NCBI RefSeq assembly: GCF_014646255.1
Contig: NZ_BMNC01000012.1
Coordinates: forward strand, 124,001-188,000
DNA from: Lentzea pudingi
GTDB lineage: Bacteria > Actinomycetota > Actinomycetes > Mycobacteriales > Pseudonocardiaceae
DNA: 64,000 nt
Reading direction: 5' to 3'
The stretch's first letter is position 1, and each line of letters starts with the position of its first letter. A program made the position numbers and the translations under genes. The notes under the pieces were generated by a model, which did no database searches, was not told the origin of the DNA, and saw only the letters and a list, made by a program, of their open reading frames with translations. Shown here one piece after another: positions 1 to 8,181 of this stretch.

Positions 1-958
1 GCATGTTGTTGCTGTCCTTGAGCAACGGCACGATCAGCTCGCTGAGCTTCTGCGACGTGTCGGTCGCGAGGACGGCGGCACCGGCCGGGGCCTTCTGCCG
101 CTTCACCCCGCCGGTGACGGTGATCCCGCTGGCCTGCAAGGCCTTCTGGAACACCGACGTGACGAGGCCGGCCGGGTCCTTGACCGTCGAGAGCCTGGTG
201 GTCTCGACGGACGTGGACCCGCTGACGACGATGCGGTTCGTGCCGTGCTCGCGTTCCACGGTGATGCCGGCGTTGCCGGTCGTCGCCGAGGACACGATCT
301 GCACGTGGTCGTTCGCCGGTTCGGTCGTGACGACAGCCGGGGCACCCGCCGCGGCGCCCGGCTTGACGCGCACGACGACCGTGCCCGCGCTGAACTTCGC
401 GTCCGGCGAGAGCGTGAGGGCCGACGTCTCCGCGCTGTAGGAGTACGGCTCGTCGTCCCACGCCCAACCCGAGCCGTACGGCTGCGAGTCGAACTTGGTG
501 TCGTCGACGACCAACGCGCCGTTGACCGTCGTGACACCGCTGGCCTTCAACGTGTCCGCGAGCTGCTGGTAGCGCAACCGCGACATCGTCGGGTCGCCGC
601 CGCCACGCAACACCAGGTCGCCGTCGAGCGCCGTCCCGGTCTTCGTCCCGGCCGAGGCGAGCTCGGTCTTCCAGCGGAAGTCCGGGCCCAGCAGGTCCAG
701 CGCCGTCGCCGTGGTGAGCAGCTTCAGGTTCGACGCCACCTGGGAACGCCTGCTGCTCTGCCTGGTGTAGATCACCTCGCCGGAGCCGGCGTCCCGCACG
801 ACCACGCCGACGTCCGCGCCCTTGAGCGCGTTGTCGGCGAGGATCGTGTCGAGATCAGCCGTGAGGGCCTCGTTCCCGACCGCCACGGCGCCGCCGCTGG
901 ACGTCAGGGAAACCCCTGCCGCCACAGCGACGACCGCCCCCAGAATCCGAAATTTCAC
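1..958 (-). CDS. dacB: D-alanyl-D-alanine carboxypeptidase (PBP4/S13 family), 3' end missing
   Basis: Secreted penicillin-binding protein of the peptidase S13 family, expected to trim or hydrolyse D-Ala-D-Ala cross-links of peptidoglycan outside the membrane. The GTG start at 958 gives a short hydrophobic signal sequence (residues about 1-25, with VVAVAAGVSL). The nucleophile motif SNLK (SxxK) follows near residue 70. The second active-site motif SNN lies at the very edge of the window, so the KTG motif and the C-terminus are outside it. The start overlaps the gnd stop in a GTGA (955-958), implying translational coupling to gnd. The family is assigned from the SxxK and SxN motifs plus the signal peptide; the missing C-terminus prevents a length check. 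Confidence 0.85.
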   Translation of the reverse strand, partial: MKFRILGAVVAVAAGVSLTSSGGAVAVGNEALTADLDTILADNALKGADVGVVVRDAGSGEVIYTRQSSRRSQVASNLKLLTTATALDLLGPDFRWKTELASAGTKTGTALDGDLVLRGGGDPTMSRLRYQQLADTLKASGVTTVNGALVVDDTKFDSQPYGSGWAWDDEPYSYSAETSALTLSPDAKFSAGTVVVRVKPGAAAGAPAVVTTEPANDHVQIVSSATTGNAGITVEREHGTNRIVVSGSTSVETTRLSTVKDPAGLVTSVFQKALQASGITVTGGVKRQKAPAGAAVLATDTSQKLSELIVPLLKDSNNM

Positions 959-2385
959 GCTTCCACCTCTGATCGATCACCCGACCACAACGTGTGGAAG
1001 CTACCGGGCCTGTCCGTGCGCCTGTACGTGTGCGCACCGAAGAAGTCGCGCTGTCCCTGGACGAGCGCGGCCGGCAGACGCTCCGAGCGGAGTCCGTCGT
1101 AGTAGGCCAGAGCGGACACGAAGCCAGGAGTCGGCACCCCGGACTCGACCGCGCGGACCACGACCCTGCGCCAAGCGGCCTCGGCGTTCCGCACCGCGTC
1201 GCGGAAGTAGTCGTCCACCAGCAGAGACGCGATGTCGGCGTTCTTGTCGTAGGCCTCGCGGATGCGGTTGAGGAACTGCGCGCGGATGATGCAGCCGCCG
1301 CGCCAGATCGTCGCCATCGCGCCGAGGTCGATGTTCCAGTCGAACGTCTTCGACGCCTCACGCATCATGTCGAAGCCCTGCGCGTACGCGACGACCTTCG
1401 ACGCGTAGAGCGCCTGGCGCACGTCGTCGACCAGTTCGGCGTCCGGCTTCGCGACGACCTCGCTGGCACCGAACGCGGCGCGCACGGCCTTGCGCTGGTC
1501 GGTGTGGCCGCTCAGGCTGCGGGCGAACACGGCCTCGGCGATGCCGGTGACCGGCACACCCAGTTCGAGCGCCTCCTGCACGGTCCAGCGGCCGGTGCCC
1601 TTCTGCTCGGCCGCGTCCTCGATGACCTGCACGAGCGGGGTGCCGTCGGCGTCGACGTGCTTGAGCACCTCGGCGGTGATCTCGACCAGGTACGACTCCA
1701 GGTCGCCCGAGTTCCACTGCGTGAAGACCTCGGAGATCTCCGCCGGCGACTGGCCCCCGATCCTGCTGAGGAGGTCGTACGCCTCGGCGATCAGCTGCAT
1801 GTCGGCGTACTCGATGCCGTTGTGGACCATCTTCACGAAGTGCCCGGCGCCGTCCGGCCCGACGTGCACGCAGCACGGCTGACCGTCCACCTTGGCCGCG
1901 ATCTCCTCGAAGACGGGCCCGACGTGCTGGTAGGACTCCGCGGGCCCGCCCGGCATGATGCTGGGGCCGTTGAGCGCGCCCTCCTCACCACCGGAGATGC
2001 CGGCACCGACGAAGAGCAGCCCCTTCTCCTTCAGCGCGGCCTCACGGCGGCGCGTGTCGTTGAAGTGGGCGTTGCCGCCGTCGATGACCATGTCGCCCGG
2101 CTCGAGGATCCCGCTCAGCTCGTCGATGACGGCGTCGGTCGGGCCACCCGCCTTGACCATGATGATGATCTGGCGCGGCGTCTGCAGGCTGTCCACCAGG
2201 TCCTGCAGCGTCTCGGCGCCGACGAAGTCACCCTCGTGGCCGTGCTCGTCGAGCAGGGCCTTCATCTTCGCGGGCGTCCGGTTGTGCACGGCGACCTTGA
2301 ACCCGTGACGCGCGAGGTTGCGCGCGAGGTTGCTGCCCATGGTGGCAAGACCGGTGACCGCGATACGTGCTTTGCCTTCCGTCAT
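955..2385 (-). CDS. gnd: 6-phosphogluconate dehydrogenase, NADP-dependent, decarboxylating
   Basis: Oxidative pentose phosphate enzyme turning 6-phosphogluconate into ribulose 5-phosphate, CO2 and NADPH in the cytoplasm. The 476-residue length is normal for the long-chain family (about 470-480). A Rossmann motif GLATMG sits at residues 12-17. The substrate-binding signature GISGGEEGALNGPSIMPGG lies near residue 130, and the catalytic Lys region HFVKMVHNGIEYADMQ near residue 185. The C-terminal all-helical domain has GGCIIRAQFLNRI. The ATG at 2385 directly begins the Rossmann domain. It is followed, with a 4-nt overlap, by the D-Ala-D-Ala carboxypeptidase gene. Confidence 0.96.
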   Translation of the reverse strand: MTEGKARIAVTGLATMGSNLARNLARHGFKVAVHNRTPAKMKALLDEHGHEGDFVGAETLQDLVDSLQTPRQIIIMVKAGGPTDAVIDELSGILEPGDMVIDGGNAHFNDTRRREAALKEKGLLFVGAGISGGEEGALNGPSIMPGGPAESYQHVGPVFEEIAAKVDGQPCCVHVGPDGAGHFVKMVHNGIEYADMQLIAEAYDLLSRIGGQSPAEISEVFTQWNSGDLESYLVEITAEVLKHVDADGTPLVQVIEDAAEQKGTGRWTVQEALELGVPVTGIAEAVFARSLSGHTDQRKAVRAAFGASEVVAKPDAELVDDVRQALYASKVVAYAQGFDMMREASKTFDWNIDLGAMATIWRGGCIIRAQFLNRIREAYDKNADIASLLVDDYFRDAVRNAEAAWRRVVVRAVESGVPTPGFVSALAYYDGLRSERLPAALVQGQRDFFGAHTYRRTDRPGSFHTLWSGDRSEVEA

Positions 2386-2506
2386 GCGCCATAGCCTGCC
2401 GTGTTCTCCACGTTTGCGCGAGACGTCACAGGGTGTTCTCAGACTCCGTTTTGCCAGGTGAACCGCGTCACGTGCCGGTACGTATTGCTAGGCGTAAGTT
2501 GGCTTC

Positions 2507-2809
2507 ATGACGGAATTCACGAGCGTGGGACGCTCGGCGACCGACCGTGCCCCGAGGTACGGATCGCAGCTGGTGAAGCACTTCACGGCCAAGGACCTCG
2601 AAGGGTCCTGGGAGGACACCCGCGGCTTCGTCCGCTTCTCCGCGGGCCTGGCGGAGTTCGAGGCCGCCGACGACGCGTTGATCATGCGCGTGGTGTGCAC
2701 GTCGGAGGAGGACGTGGCTCGGTTGCGCGACGTCGTGGAACGGCACCTCGTCCGCTTCGGAACGCGCGACGAACTGTCCGTCACGTGGGACTCAGGTAGC
2801 GAGAACTGA
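2507..2809 (+). CDS. DUF2218 family small protein
   Basis: A 100-residue cytoplasmic protein that fits the DUF2218 family: N-terminal T/S-rich strand, central KHF, and C-terminal RHLVRFGTRDELSVTWD. Family members are single-domain proteins, often near siderophore or metal genes, with no established reaction. The ATG at 2507 follows the divergent gnd promoter region (2386-2506). The gene converges on the LysE exporter gene and their 3' ends overlap by 18 bp. Nothing in the immediate surroundings tells its job. Confidence 0.75.
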   Translation: MTEFTSVGRSATDRAPRYGSQLVKHFTAKDLEGSWEDTRGFVRFSAGLAEFEAADDALIMRVVCTSEEDVARLRDVVERHLVRFGTRDELSVTWDSGSEN

Positions 2810-3397
2810 CGCCGCCAGCCCGATGAGAGCGGTCCCACAGACCCGCTCGAACACCGCGCGGGTCTTGGGCCTGCTCAGCAGCCGGCCCAGCTGACGCGCG
2901 GACGGCACCACGATGACCCAGAACACCGCGAACACGCCGACCGTGACGGCACTCAACATCGCCGCCTGGGGCAGCGGCGCGGCGTTCGGGTCCATCGCCT
3001 GCGGGATGAGGCTCAGGAACGTGAGCATCACCTTGGGGTTCAACAGGTCGCACAACATGCCGCGCAGGAACACGTTCTTCTGCTGCGGCTGCTCCTCGAC
3101 GGGCTTGCTCGCCGACCTCAACGTCATGAAGCCGACGTAGGCGAGGTAGACCGCACCGATCGCCTTGACGACGAACAACGCCGCCGGCGCCGCCGCCACG
3201 AGCGCGGACAACCCGAGCGTCGCGAGCGTCGCGTGGATCAGCAGCCCGGTGAGCACGCCGAGCGCCGCCTCGACGCCCTTGCGGAGGCTGCGGACCGCGT
3301 TCCCCATGACCAGTACGAAGTCGGGACCGGGCACGACCGTGATCACCACGAGTGCCAGCAGGAACGACGTCCACGCGATGTGCATGGCGCAGATCAT
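2792..3397 (-). CDS. LysE/RhtB family amino-acid exporter
   Basis: A 201-residue integral membrane protein of the LysE/RhtB family, which exports amino acids and derivatives by proton antiport. It has six hydrophobic segments. The first carries the family motif VVPGPDFVLVMG (about residues 20-31), and later segments include LDLLNPK-like LCDLLNPKVMLTF. The ATG at 3397 is used here; a second ATG at 3385 is equally possible because neither has a convincing ribosome-binding site. An Lrp/AsnC regulator is divergently transcribed 48 bp away, the usual arrangement in which the regulator senses the exported amino acid. The substrate cannot be told from sequence. Confidence 0.88.
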   Translation of the reverse strand: MICAMHIAWTSFLLALVVITVVPGPDFVLVMGNAVRSLRKGVEAALGVLTGLLIHATLATLGLSALVAAAPAALFVVKAIGAVYLAYVGFMTLRSASKPVEEQPQQKNVFLRGMLCDLLNPKVMLTFLSLIPQAMDPNAAPLPQAAMLSAVTVGVFAVFWVIVVPSARQLGRLLSRPKTRAVFERVCGTALIGLAASVLAT

Positions 3398-3445
3398 CTG
3401 CGCTTCGTTCGTGTGCGTTCCAGCAGGTCAGTACGATGTTCGGTT

Positions 3446-3952
3446 ATGCGCGAACAAGCCGAACTGGATTCGGTCGACTGGCACATCCTGGAGGAGTTGC
3501 AGAACGACGCCACCCTGCCGAACCGGGCTTTGGCGGAGATCGTCGGGCTGGCGCCCTCGTCGTGCTTGCAGCGGGTGCGGCGGCTGCGCGACCTGGGCGT
3601 GATCACGGGGTGCCACGCCGTCGTCGATCCGGCTACTACCGGGCTGCCGCTGGAAGCCGTGATCTCGGTGAACGTGCGGCCGCACACCCGATCCGTCGTG
3701 GCGTCGTTCCGCGCGTTCGTGATGGCGCAGCCGGAGACCCGGTCGATCTTCCACGTGTCCGGGCAGGCGGACTTCCTGATCCACATCGCCGTCGCGGATT
3801 CCACGCACCTGCAGGCGTTCCTGATGGACAAGATCGCGTCGCGGACGGAGGTGCGGAACCTGACGTCGTCGGTGGTGCTGGAGCGGGTGGAGACGCGTGC
3901 GTTGACGCCGCCGGCGAACCTGCGGCCGACCCATCGGCGGCGGAAGGTCTGA
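3446..3952 (+). CDS. Lrp/AsnC family transcriptional regulator
   Basis: A 168-residue Lrp/AsnC regulator. The N-terminal helix-turn-helix spans about residues 10-60 (DSVDWHILEELQNDA, then LAEIVGLAPSSCLQRVRRL). A C-terminal RAM effector/oligomerisation domain follows (ISVNVRPHTR...HVSGQADFLIHIAV). It is divergent from the LysE exporter gene across 48 bp, so it probably controls that exporter and itself in response to an amino acid. The ATG at 3446 is chosen because the HTH domain begins right after it; an in-frame upstream extension would run into the exporter gene. The C-terminal tail is Arg-rich. Confidence 0.9.
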   Translation: MREQAELDSVDWHILEELQNDATLPNRALAEIVGLAPSSCLQRVRRLRDLGVITGCHAVVDPATTGLPLEAVISVNVRPHTRSVVASFRAFVMAQPETRSIFHVSGQADFLIHIAVADSTHLQAFLMDKIASRTEVRNLTSSVVLERVETRALTPPANLRPTHRRRKV

Positions 3953-4000
3953 GCGTCACTCCCAGCGTGACCGGCCGAACCACCACATCCCGTTCGGTGG

Positions 4001-4558
4001 CTATCGGCGACGGACCAGCGCATCGAGGTCGAACACGAGCGGTGCGGGTCGAGTCAGCCGGACCTCACCCACAACGTCCTCCACGAGCTTGTAGACGCCG
4101 TCCACGAGTTCGAACGCGGTCAAGCTGATCGGAGTACCGAGCTCGACGAGCCAGTAGTGCGCGATCCCGGCTTTGGCGTACAGGGTGGGCTTGGTGACGC
4201 GGTCGACGCGCTCGGAACCAGGGGACACGATCTCCACTGCGAGAACCACGTCCTCGACGTCGAACCGTTTGGGGTAGCGGTCCGCCGCTTCTGCCGTCAC
4301 CACGGTGATGTCGGGCTTGCGCACGGTTGGCCGGTTCGAGCGGTCGATCGTCACGTCGACGTCGCCATAAGCGACCAGACTCGGCGGCAACTGCTCGTCG
4401 AGCCAGTAGGCCAACCTGTTCTGTGCCATCTGGTGCGAAGGTATGGCTGCGGCCACCACGTGCAGGACTCCATCCACGAGCTCGAGGTTCTTGTCCTCTG
4501 GCATCGCGTCCCACTCGTCGAGGCTGATCAGGTGATCCGGCCACGCTTCAGCGGTCAT
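4001..4558 (-). CDS. Uma2 family (DUF820) PD-(D/E)XK-fold protein
   Basis: A 185-residue Uma2/DUF820 protein, a restriction-endonuclease-like fold that is abundant in cyanobacteria and some actinobacteria and has no defined role. Visible fold elements are LELVDGVLHVV (early acidic residue), KPDITVV (the D of the PD motif), and DVVLAVEIVSPGSERVDRVTKPTLYAKAGIAHYWLVE (the ExVSPxS...K segment). The open frame extends to 4648, but the ATG at 4558 has a good AGAAAGG ribosome-binding site. A second Uma2 gene lies at 30755-31321. It stands alone between the Lrp gene and tesB. Confidence 0.85.
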   Translation of the reverse strand: MTAEAWPDHLISLDEWDAMPEDKNLELVDGVLHVVAAAIPSHQMAQNRLAYWLDEQLPPSLVAYGDVDVTIDRSNRPTVRKPDITVVTAEAADRYPKRFDVEDVVLAVEIVSPGSERVDRVTKPTLYAKAGIAHYWLVELGTPISLTAFELVDGVYKLVEDVVGEVRLTRPAPLVFDLDALVRRR

Positions 4559-4663
4559 GTGATCACCTTTCTCCGGCCTCATTGGAGTCTCTTCCGCCAC
4601 CAGCTCCCACCAGCCTCCCGATTGGAGATCCTCCATGCCATCACTCACAAGCGTGGATCGAAC

Positions 4664-5575
4664 TCATTCACCGTCGTCGGAGGACTTGATCACCCGGATC
4701 AGCCCCTCCTGCACCACCGTCGCCACCAGCTGCCCGTCCCGCGTGAAGAACCGCCCGGTCGCCAGCCCACGGTTCCCGGAGGCGGACGGCGAAGTCGTGT
4801 CGTACAGCAACCACTCGTCGGCCCGGAACGGCCGGTGGAACCACATCGCGTGGTCGAGCGAAGCGCCGAGAACCTTGTCCAGTCCCCAATAAACGCCGTG
4901 CCGCGCCAGAACGCCGTCCAGCAGCGTCATGTCCGACGCGTAGGTCATCACGCAGAGCTGCAGCATCGGGTCGTCCGGCAGCTTGCCGTCGGCCTTCATC
5001 CACACCTGGGACGCGGCCGCGCCGGGACCGTCCTCACGCGACTCCCACGGCGGCTCCGTCACGTAGCGGACGTCGATGGGGCGCGGGAACTTCAGGTTCA
5101 CCAGCGGGTAGCTCTGGGCCGACTCGGTCCACGTCGGCAGCGACTCCGGGTCGGGCACCTCGGGCATCTCCGAGGAGTGCTCGACGCCCTGCTCCTCCAG
5201 TTGGAAGGACGCGGACAGCGAGAAGATCGCTTTGCCGTGCTGCACGGCGACGACGCGGCGGGTGGTGAATGAGCGGCCGTCGCGGATGCGGTCCACCTCG
5301 TAGACGATCGGCACGCGCGGGTCGCCGGGGCGGATGAAGTACGAGTGCAGCGAGTGCACCCGCCGTTCCGCCGGGACCGTGCGGCCGGCGGCGACGAGGG
5401 CCTGGCCGGCCACCTGCCCGCCGAAGACGCGCACGGGTGACTCCGCAGGCGACACGCCACGGAAGATGTTCTCCTCGATGCGTTCCAGGTCGAGCAACGC
5501 GACCAGGTCGTCCACTGCGGATTGTCCACTCAGGCCCGACGGGCTCGAAGCGGCGGCACGGGCGGCCTCAGTCAC
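4664..5575 (-). CDS. tesB: Acyl-CoA thioesterase II
   Basis: Hydrolyses acyl-CoA to free fatty acid and CoA. The 303-residue protein shows the double hot-dog arrangement of TesB. The first half has NIFRGVSPAESPVRVFGGQVAGQALVAA and SLHSYFIRPGDP (residues about 25-90); the second has ASLDHAMWFHRPFRADEWLLYD and RGLATGRFFTRDGQLVATVVQEGLIR. The GTG start at 5575 has GAGGAGT about 8 bases upstream; an in-frame extension to 5650 would cross the terminator hairpin of pyk. It lies downstream of pyk but is separated from it by that strong hairpin. A pyk-tesB neighbourhood is also known from mycobacteria. Confidence 0.93.
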   Translation of the reverse strand: MTEAARAAASSPSGLSGQSAVDDLVALLDLERIEENIFRGVSPAESPVRVFGGQVAGQALVAAGRTVPAERRVHSLHSYFIRPGDPRVPIVYEVDRIRDGRSFTTRRVVAVQHGKAIFSLSASFQLEEQGVEHSSEMPEVPDPESLPTWTESAQSYPLVNLKFPRPIDVRYVTEPPWESREDGPGAAASQVWMKADGKLPDDPMLQLCVMTYASDMTLLDGVLARHGVYWGLDKVLGASLDHAMWFHRPFRADEWLLYDTTSPSASGNRGLATGRFFTRDGQLVATVVQEGLIRVIKSSDDGE

Positions 5576-5607
5576 GGCAGAACACTCCTCGAAGTCACAG
5601 CAAGGCA

Positions 5608-5644
5608 CCGGCCCTGCTCCCCCAGTATGCGGGAGCAGGGCCGG
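5608..5644 (-). terminator. Hairpin terminator of pyk
   Basis: A perfect 14-bp inverted repeat (CCGGCCCTGCTCCC, 9-nt loop, GGGAGCAGGGCCGG) lies 33 nt downstream of the pyruvate kinase stop codon. It has no long U-tract, as is usual in high-GC actinobacteria. It separates pyk from tesB. Confidence 0.75.
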
Positions 5645-5677
5645 CATCACGACTGCCCTGACTGAGAGTCAGCGCAC

Positions 5678-7102
5678 TTACGCGTGGTCGTCCTCGCCCA
5701 GGCGGTGCACCCGGATGAGGTTGGTCGAGCCGATGGTGCCGGGAGGCGAGCCGGCGACGACGACCATGAGGTCACCGGCGGAGTAGCGGCCGATCTCGAT
5801 CATGGCCACGTCGACCTGGCGGACCATCTCGTCGGTGGACTCCACCTTCGGGACCAGGAACGTCTCGGTGCCCCACGTCAGCGACAGCTGCGAGCGGACC
5901 GAGGGCTCCGGCGTGAACGCGAGCAGCGGCAGGTGCGTGTGCAGCCTCGCCAAACGACGGACCGTGTCACCGGACTGCGTGAACGCGACCAGGGCCTTGG
6001 CGTTGAGGCGCTCGCCGATGTCGCGGGCCGCGTACGAGATCACGCCGCGCTTGGTGCGCGGGACGTGCGTCAGCGGCGGCACGACGACCGACTCGGTCTC
6101 GACGGCCTCGATGATGCGGCCCATGGTCTGCACGGACTCGATGGCGTAGCGGCCGACCGAGGTCTCGCCGGACAGCATCAGGGCGTCCGCGCCGTCGAGC
6201 ACCGCGTTCGCGACGTCGGACGTCTCGGCGCGGGTCGGGCGGGAGTTGGTGATCATCGAGTCGAGCATCTGGGTCGCGACGATGACCGGCTTCGCGTTCT
6301 CGCGGGCGATCTGGATCGCCCGCTTCTGCACCAGCGGCACGTGCTCCAGCGGCAGCTCGACGCCCAGGTCGCCGCGGGCGACCATGACGCCGTCGAAGGC
6401 GAGGACGATGGCCTCGAGGTTGTCGACGGCCTCCGGCTTCTCGATCTTCGCGATCACCGGCAGCCGCTTGCCGCCCGAGCGGTCCATGATCTGGTGGACC
6501 AGGTCGATGTCCGCGGGCGAGCGCACGAACGACAGGGCGATGAAGTCCACGCCCAGCGAGAGCGCGAACTCGAGGTCCTCGATGTCCTTCTCCGACAGCG
6601 CCGGCACGGAGACGTCCATGCCGGGCAGCGAGAGGCCCTTGTTGTTGCTGACGGGTCCGCCCTCGGTGACCTCGCACACGACGTCGGAACCTTCGACGTC
6701 GACGACCACGAGGCCGACCTTGCCGTCGTCCACGAGCAGGCGGTCGCCGACCTTGGCGTCCTTCGCGAGCTCCTTGTACGTCGTCGACACGCGGTCGTGC
6801 GTGCCCTCGACGTCCTCGACGGTGATGCGGACGACGTCGCCGTTGTTCCAGTCCACCGGACCCGCGGCGAAACGGCCGAGGCGGATCTTGGGGCCCTGGA
6901 GGTCGGCGAGGATGCCCACGGCGCGGCCGGACTCGTCGGCTGCCGCGCGGACCATGTCGTAAACCTGCTTGTGGTCGGCATGGCTGCCGTGGCTGAAGTT
7001 CATCCTGGCCACGTCCATACCGGCCGCTACCAGGTCACGGACCTTCTCCGGCGTGCCAGTGGCGGGACCGAGGGTACAGACGATCTTTGCGCGTCGACTC
7101 AC
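5678..7102 (-). CDS. pyk: Pyruvate kinase
   Basis: Final glycolytic step: phosphoenolpyruvate plus ADP to pyruvate plus ATP. The 474-residue protein has all family signatures. These are KIVCTLGPAT at the N-terminus, MNFSHGSH, the catalytic KIEKPEAVDNLEAI (pyruvate kinase active-site Lys) with VMVARGDLGVELP near residue 240, and IVATQMLDSMITNSRPTRAETSDVANA. The start is GTG at 7102, with no clear Shine-Dalgarno sequence upstream. A TACTCT-like element a few bases before it could mean a leaderless mRNA. The gene ends at a strong hairpin and is divergent from the VanZ-like gene. Confidence 0.96.
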   Translation of the reverse strand: MSRRAKIVCTLGPATGTPEKVRDLVAAGMDVARMNFSHGSHADHKQVYDMVRAAADESGRAVGILADLQGPKIRLGRFAAGPVDWNNGDVVRITVEDVEGTHDRVSTTYKELAKDAKVGDRLLVDDGKVGLVVVDVEGSDVVCEVTEGGPVSNNKGLSLPGMDVSVPALSEKDIEDLEFALSLGVDFIALSFVRSPADIDLVHQIMDRSGGKRLPVIAKIEKPEAVDNLEAIVLAFDGVMVARGDLGVELPLEHVPLVQKRAIQIARENAKPVIVATQMLDSMITNSRPTRAETSDVANAVLDGADALMLSGETSVGRYAIESVQTMGRIIEAVETESVVVPPLTHVPRTKRGVISYAARDIGERLNAKALVAFTQSGDTVRRLARLHTHLPLLAFTPEPSVRSQLSLTWGTETFLVPKVESTDEMVRQVDVAMIEIGRYSAGDLMVVVAGSPPGTIGSTNLIRVHRLGEDDHA

Positions 7103-7165
7103 GTGTAGAGAGAGTAGACCCGTTCCTGGACCGATCCCGAACTACTCCTCGGTAATGTTCTGACA

Positions 7166-7510
7166 ATGGGTCGAGTACTTCCGTTCGTGATCGCGGTGTC
7201 GCTCAGCGTCGTCGTGCTGTTCACCCCCGAGTCAGGTGTGCCGAGCTCGCCTCCTGGTACGGACAAGGTGGTCCACACGCTGCTGTTCGCGTTGCTCGCG
7301 TTCACCGGCCTGTACGCGAAGATTCCTCACATTCTGCTCGTGCTGGTGGCCTACGCAGGCATTTCGGAGGTGCTCCAGCAGCTGATCACGCCACTGCACC
7401 GCAGCGGCGACGTGCTGGACGCGCTGGTGGACGTGCTCGGGATCGGCCTGGGCTGGGCTATCGCCTCGGCTGTTCGCTCACGCCGACGTGGTCCTCGCAC
7501 CACGCGTTGA
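7166..7510 (+). CDS. VanZ-like small membrane protein
   Basis: A 114-residue protein with three or four hydrophobic segments and the VanZ-family pattern: FTPESGVPSSPPGTDKVVHTLLFALLAF (D-K-x-x-H after the first segment), SEVLQQL, and GDVLDALVDVLGIGLGW. VanZ relatives are linked to glycopeptide resistance or phosphotransbutyrylase fusions, but the short stand-alone forms are of unknown role. Its last 53 bp overlap the convergent DUF2461 gene. Confidence 0.72.
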   Translation: MGRVLPFVIAVSLSVVVLFTPESGVPSSPPGTDKVVHTLLFALLAFTGLYAKIPHILLVLVAYAGISEVLQQLITPLHRSGDVLDALVDVLGIGLGWAIASAVRSRRRGPRTTR

Positions 7511-8105
7511 AATCCTTGAGCTGCCTCCAAGACTTGCGCACCCGGTCGAGGCAGCCCGGCTCGTGCAGCACGTCGTCCGGCTCCCAGACCTTGCGCACGT
7601 AGATCGACCGGTGCCTGAGCAGGTCGAGGTGCGGGTGGTCGTCGGCGAACCCGCGCGGCTTCGACTTCATCACGTCGCCCGCGAGCGCCCAGCCCTGCCC
7701 GAGCAGCTTGTCCACGATCTTGCGCAGCAGGATCCCGTGCGCGTCGACCGAGGCCCGGTAGCGCGCCAGCTGGTCGGACTGCATGTGGAACGAGCCGCCG
7801 CCGGTCATCAGGCCCTCGGGGCTGAGCTGCACGTAGTACGCGCCGCCGCCGCGACCCTTCTCGATCACGCCGCCGCAGTGGTCCTTGTACGGCGTCTTGT
7901 CCTTGGCGAACCGCACGTCGCGGTACGGGCGGAACACCTTGCCCTCGCCGAACTCCTTCTCCAGCGCGAGCAGGAGGGCCTCCATCGGGGCCCGCACGTC
8001 GCGCAGGTAGGTCTCCTTGTTGTCGTCCCAGTACGCCTTCGAGTTGTCCAGAACCAGGCCGTCGTAGAAGTCGATGGCGTACTCGCCGAAACCGCTGAAC
8101 GTCAC
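7458..8105 (-). CDS. DUF2461 family protein
   Basis: A 215-residue protein of the DUF2461 (TIGR02453) family. Characteristic segments are FYDGLVLDNSKAYWDDNKETYLRDVRAP at the N-terminus, GEGKVFRPYRDVRFAKDKTPYK near residue 60, YYVQLSPEGLMTGGGSFHM, and YVRKVWEPDDVLHEPGCLDRV near the C-terminus. No reaction has been assigned to the family. The start is GTG at 8105. It converges on and overlaps the VanZ-like gene and is divergent from the helicase-associated-domain gene, with a 76-bp gap. Confidence 0.85.
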   Translation of the reverse strand: MTFSGFGEYAIDFYDGLVLDNSKAYWDDNKETYLRDVRAPMEALLLALEKEFGEGKVFRPYRDVRFAKDKTPYKDHCGGVIEKGRGGGAYYVQLSPEGLMTGGGSFHMQSDQLARYRASVDAHGILLRKIVDKLLGQGWALAGDVMKSKPRGFADDHPHLDLLRHRSIYVRKVWEPDDVLHEPGCLDRVRKSWRQLKDFNAWCEDHVGVSEQPRR

Positions 8106-8181
8106 CGAGTCAGCCTAGGCCGATCGCCCATGTGCGTGAAAATTCGTTTGAGTGCACACAACCAGGGCCATAATCCGACGA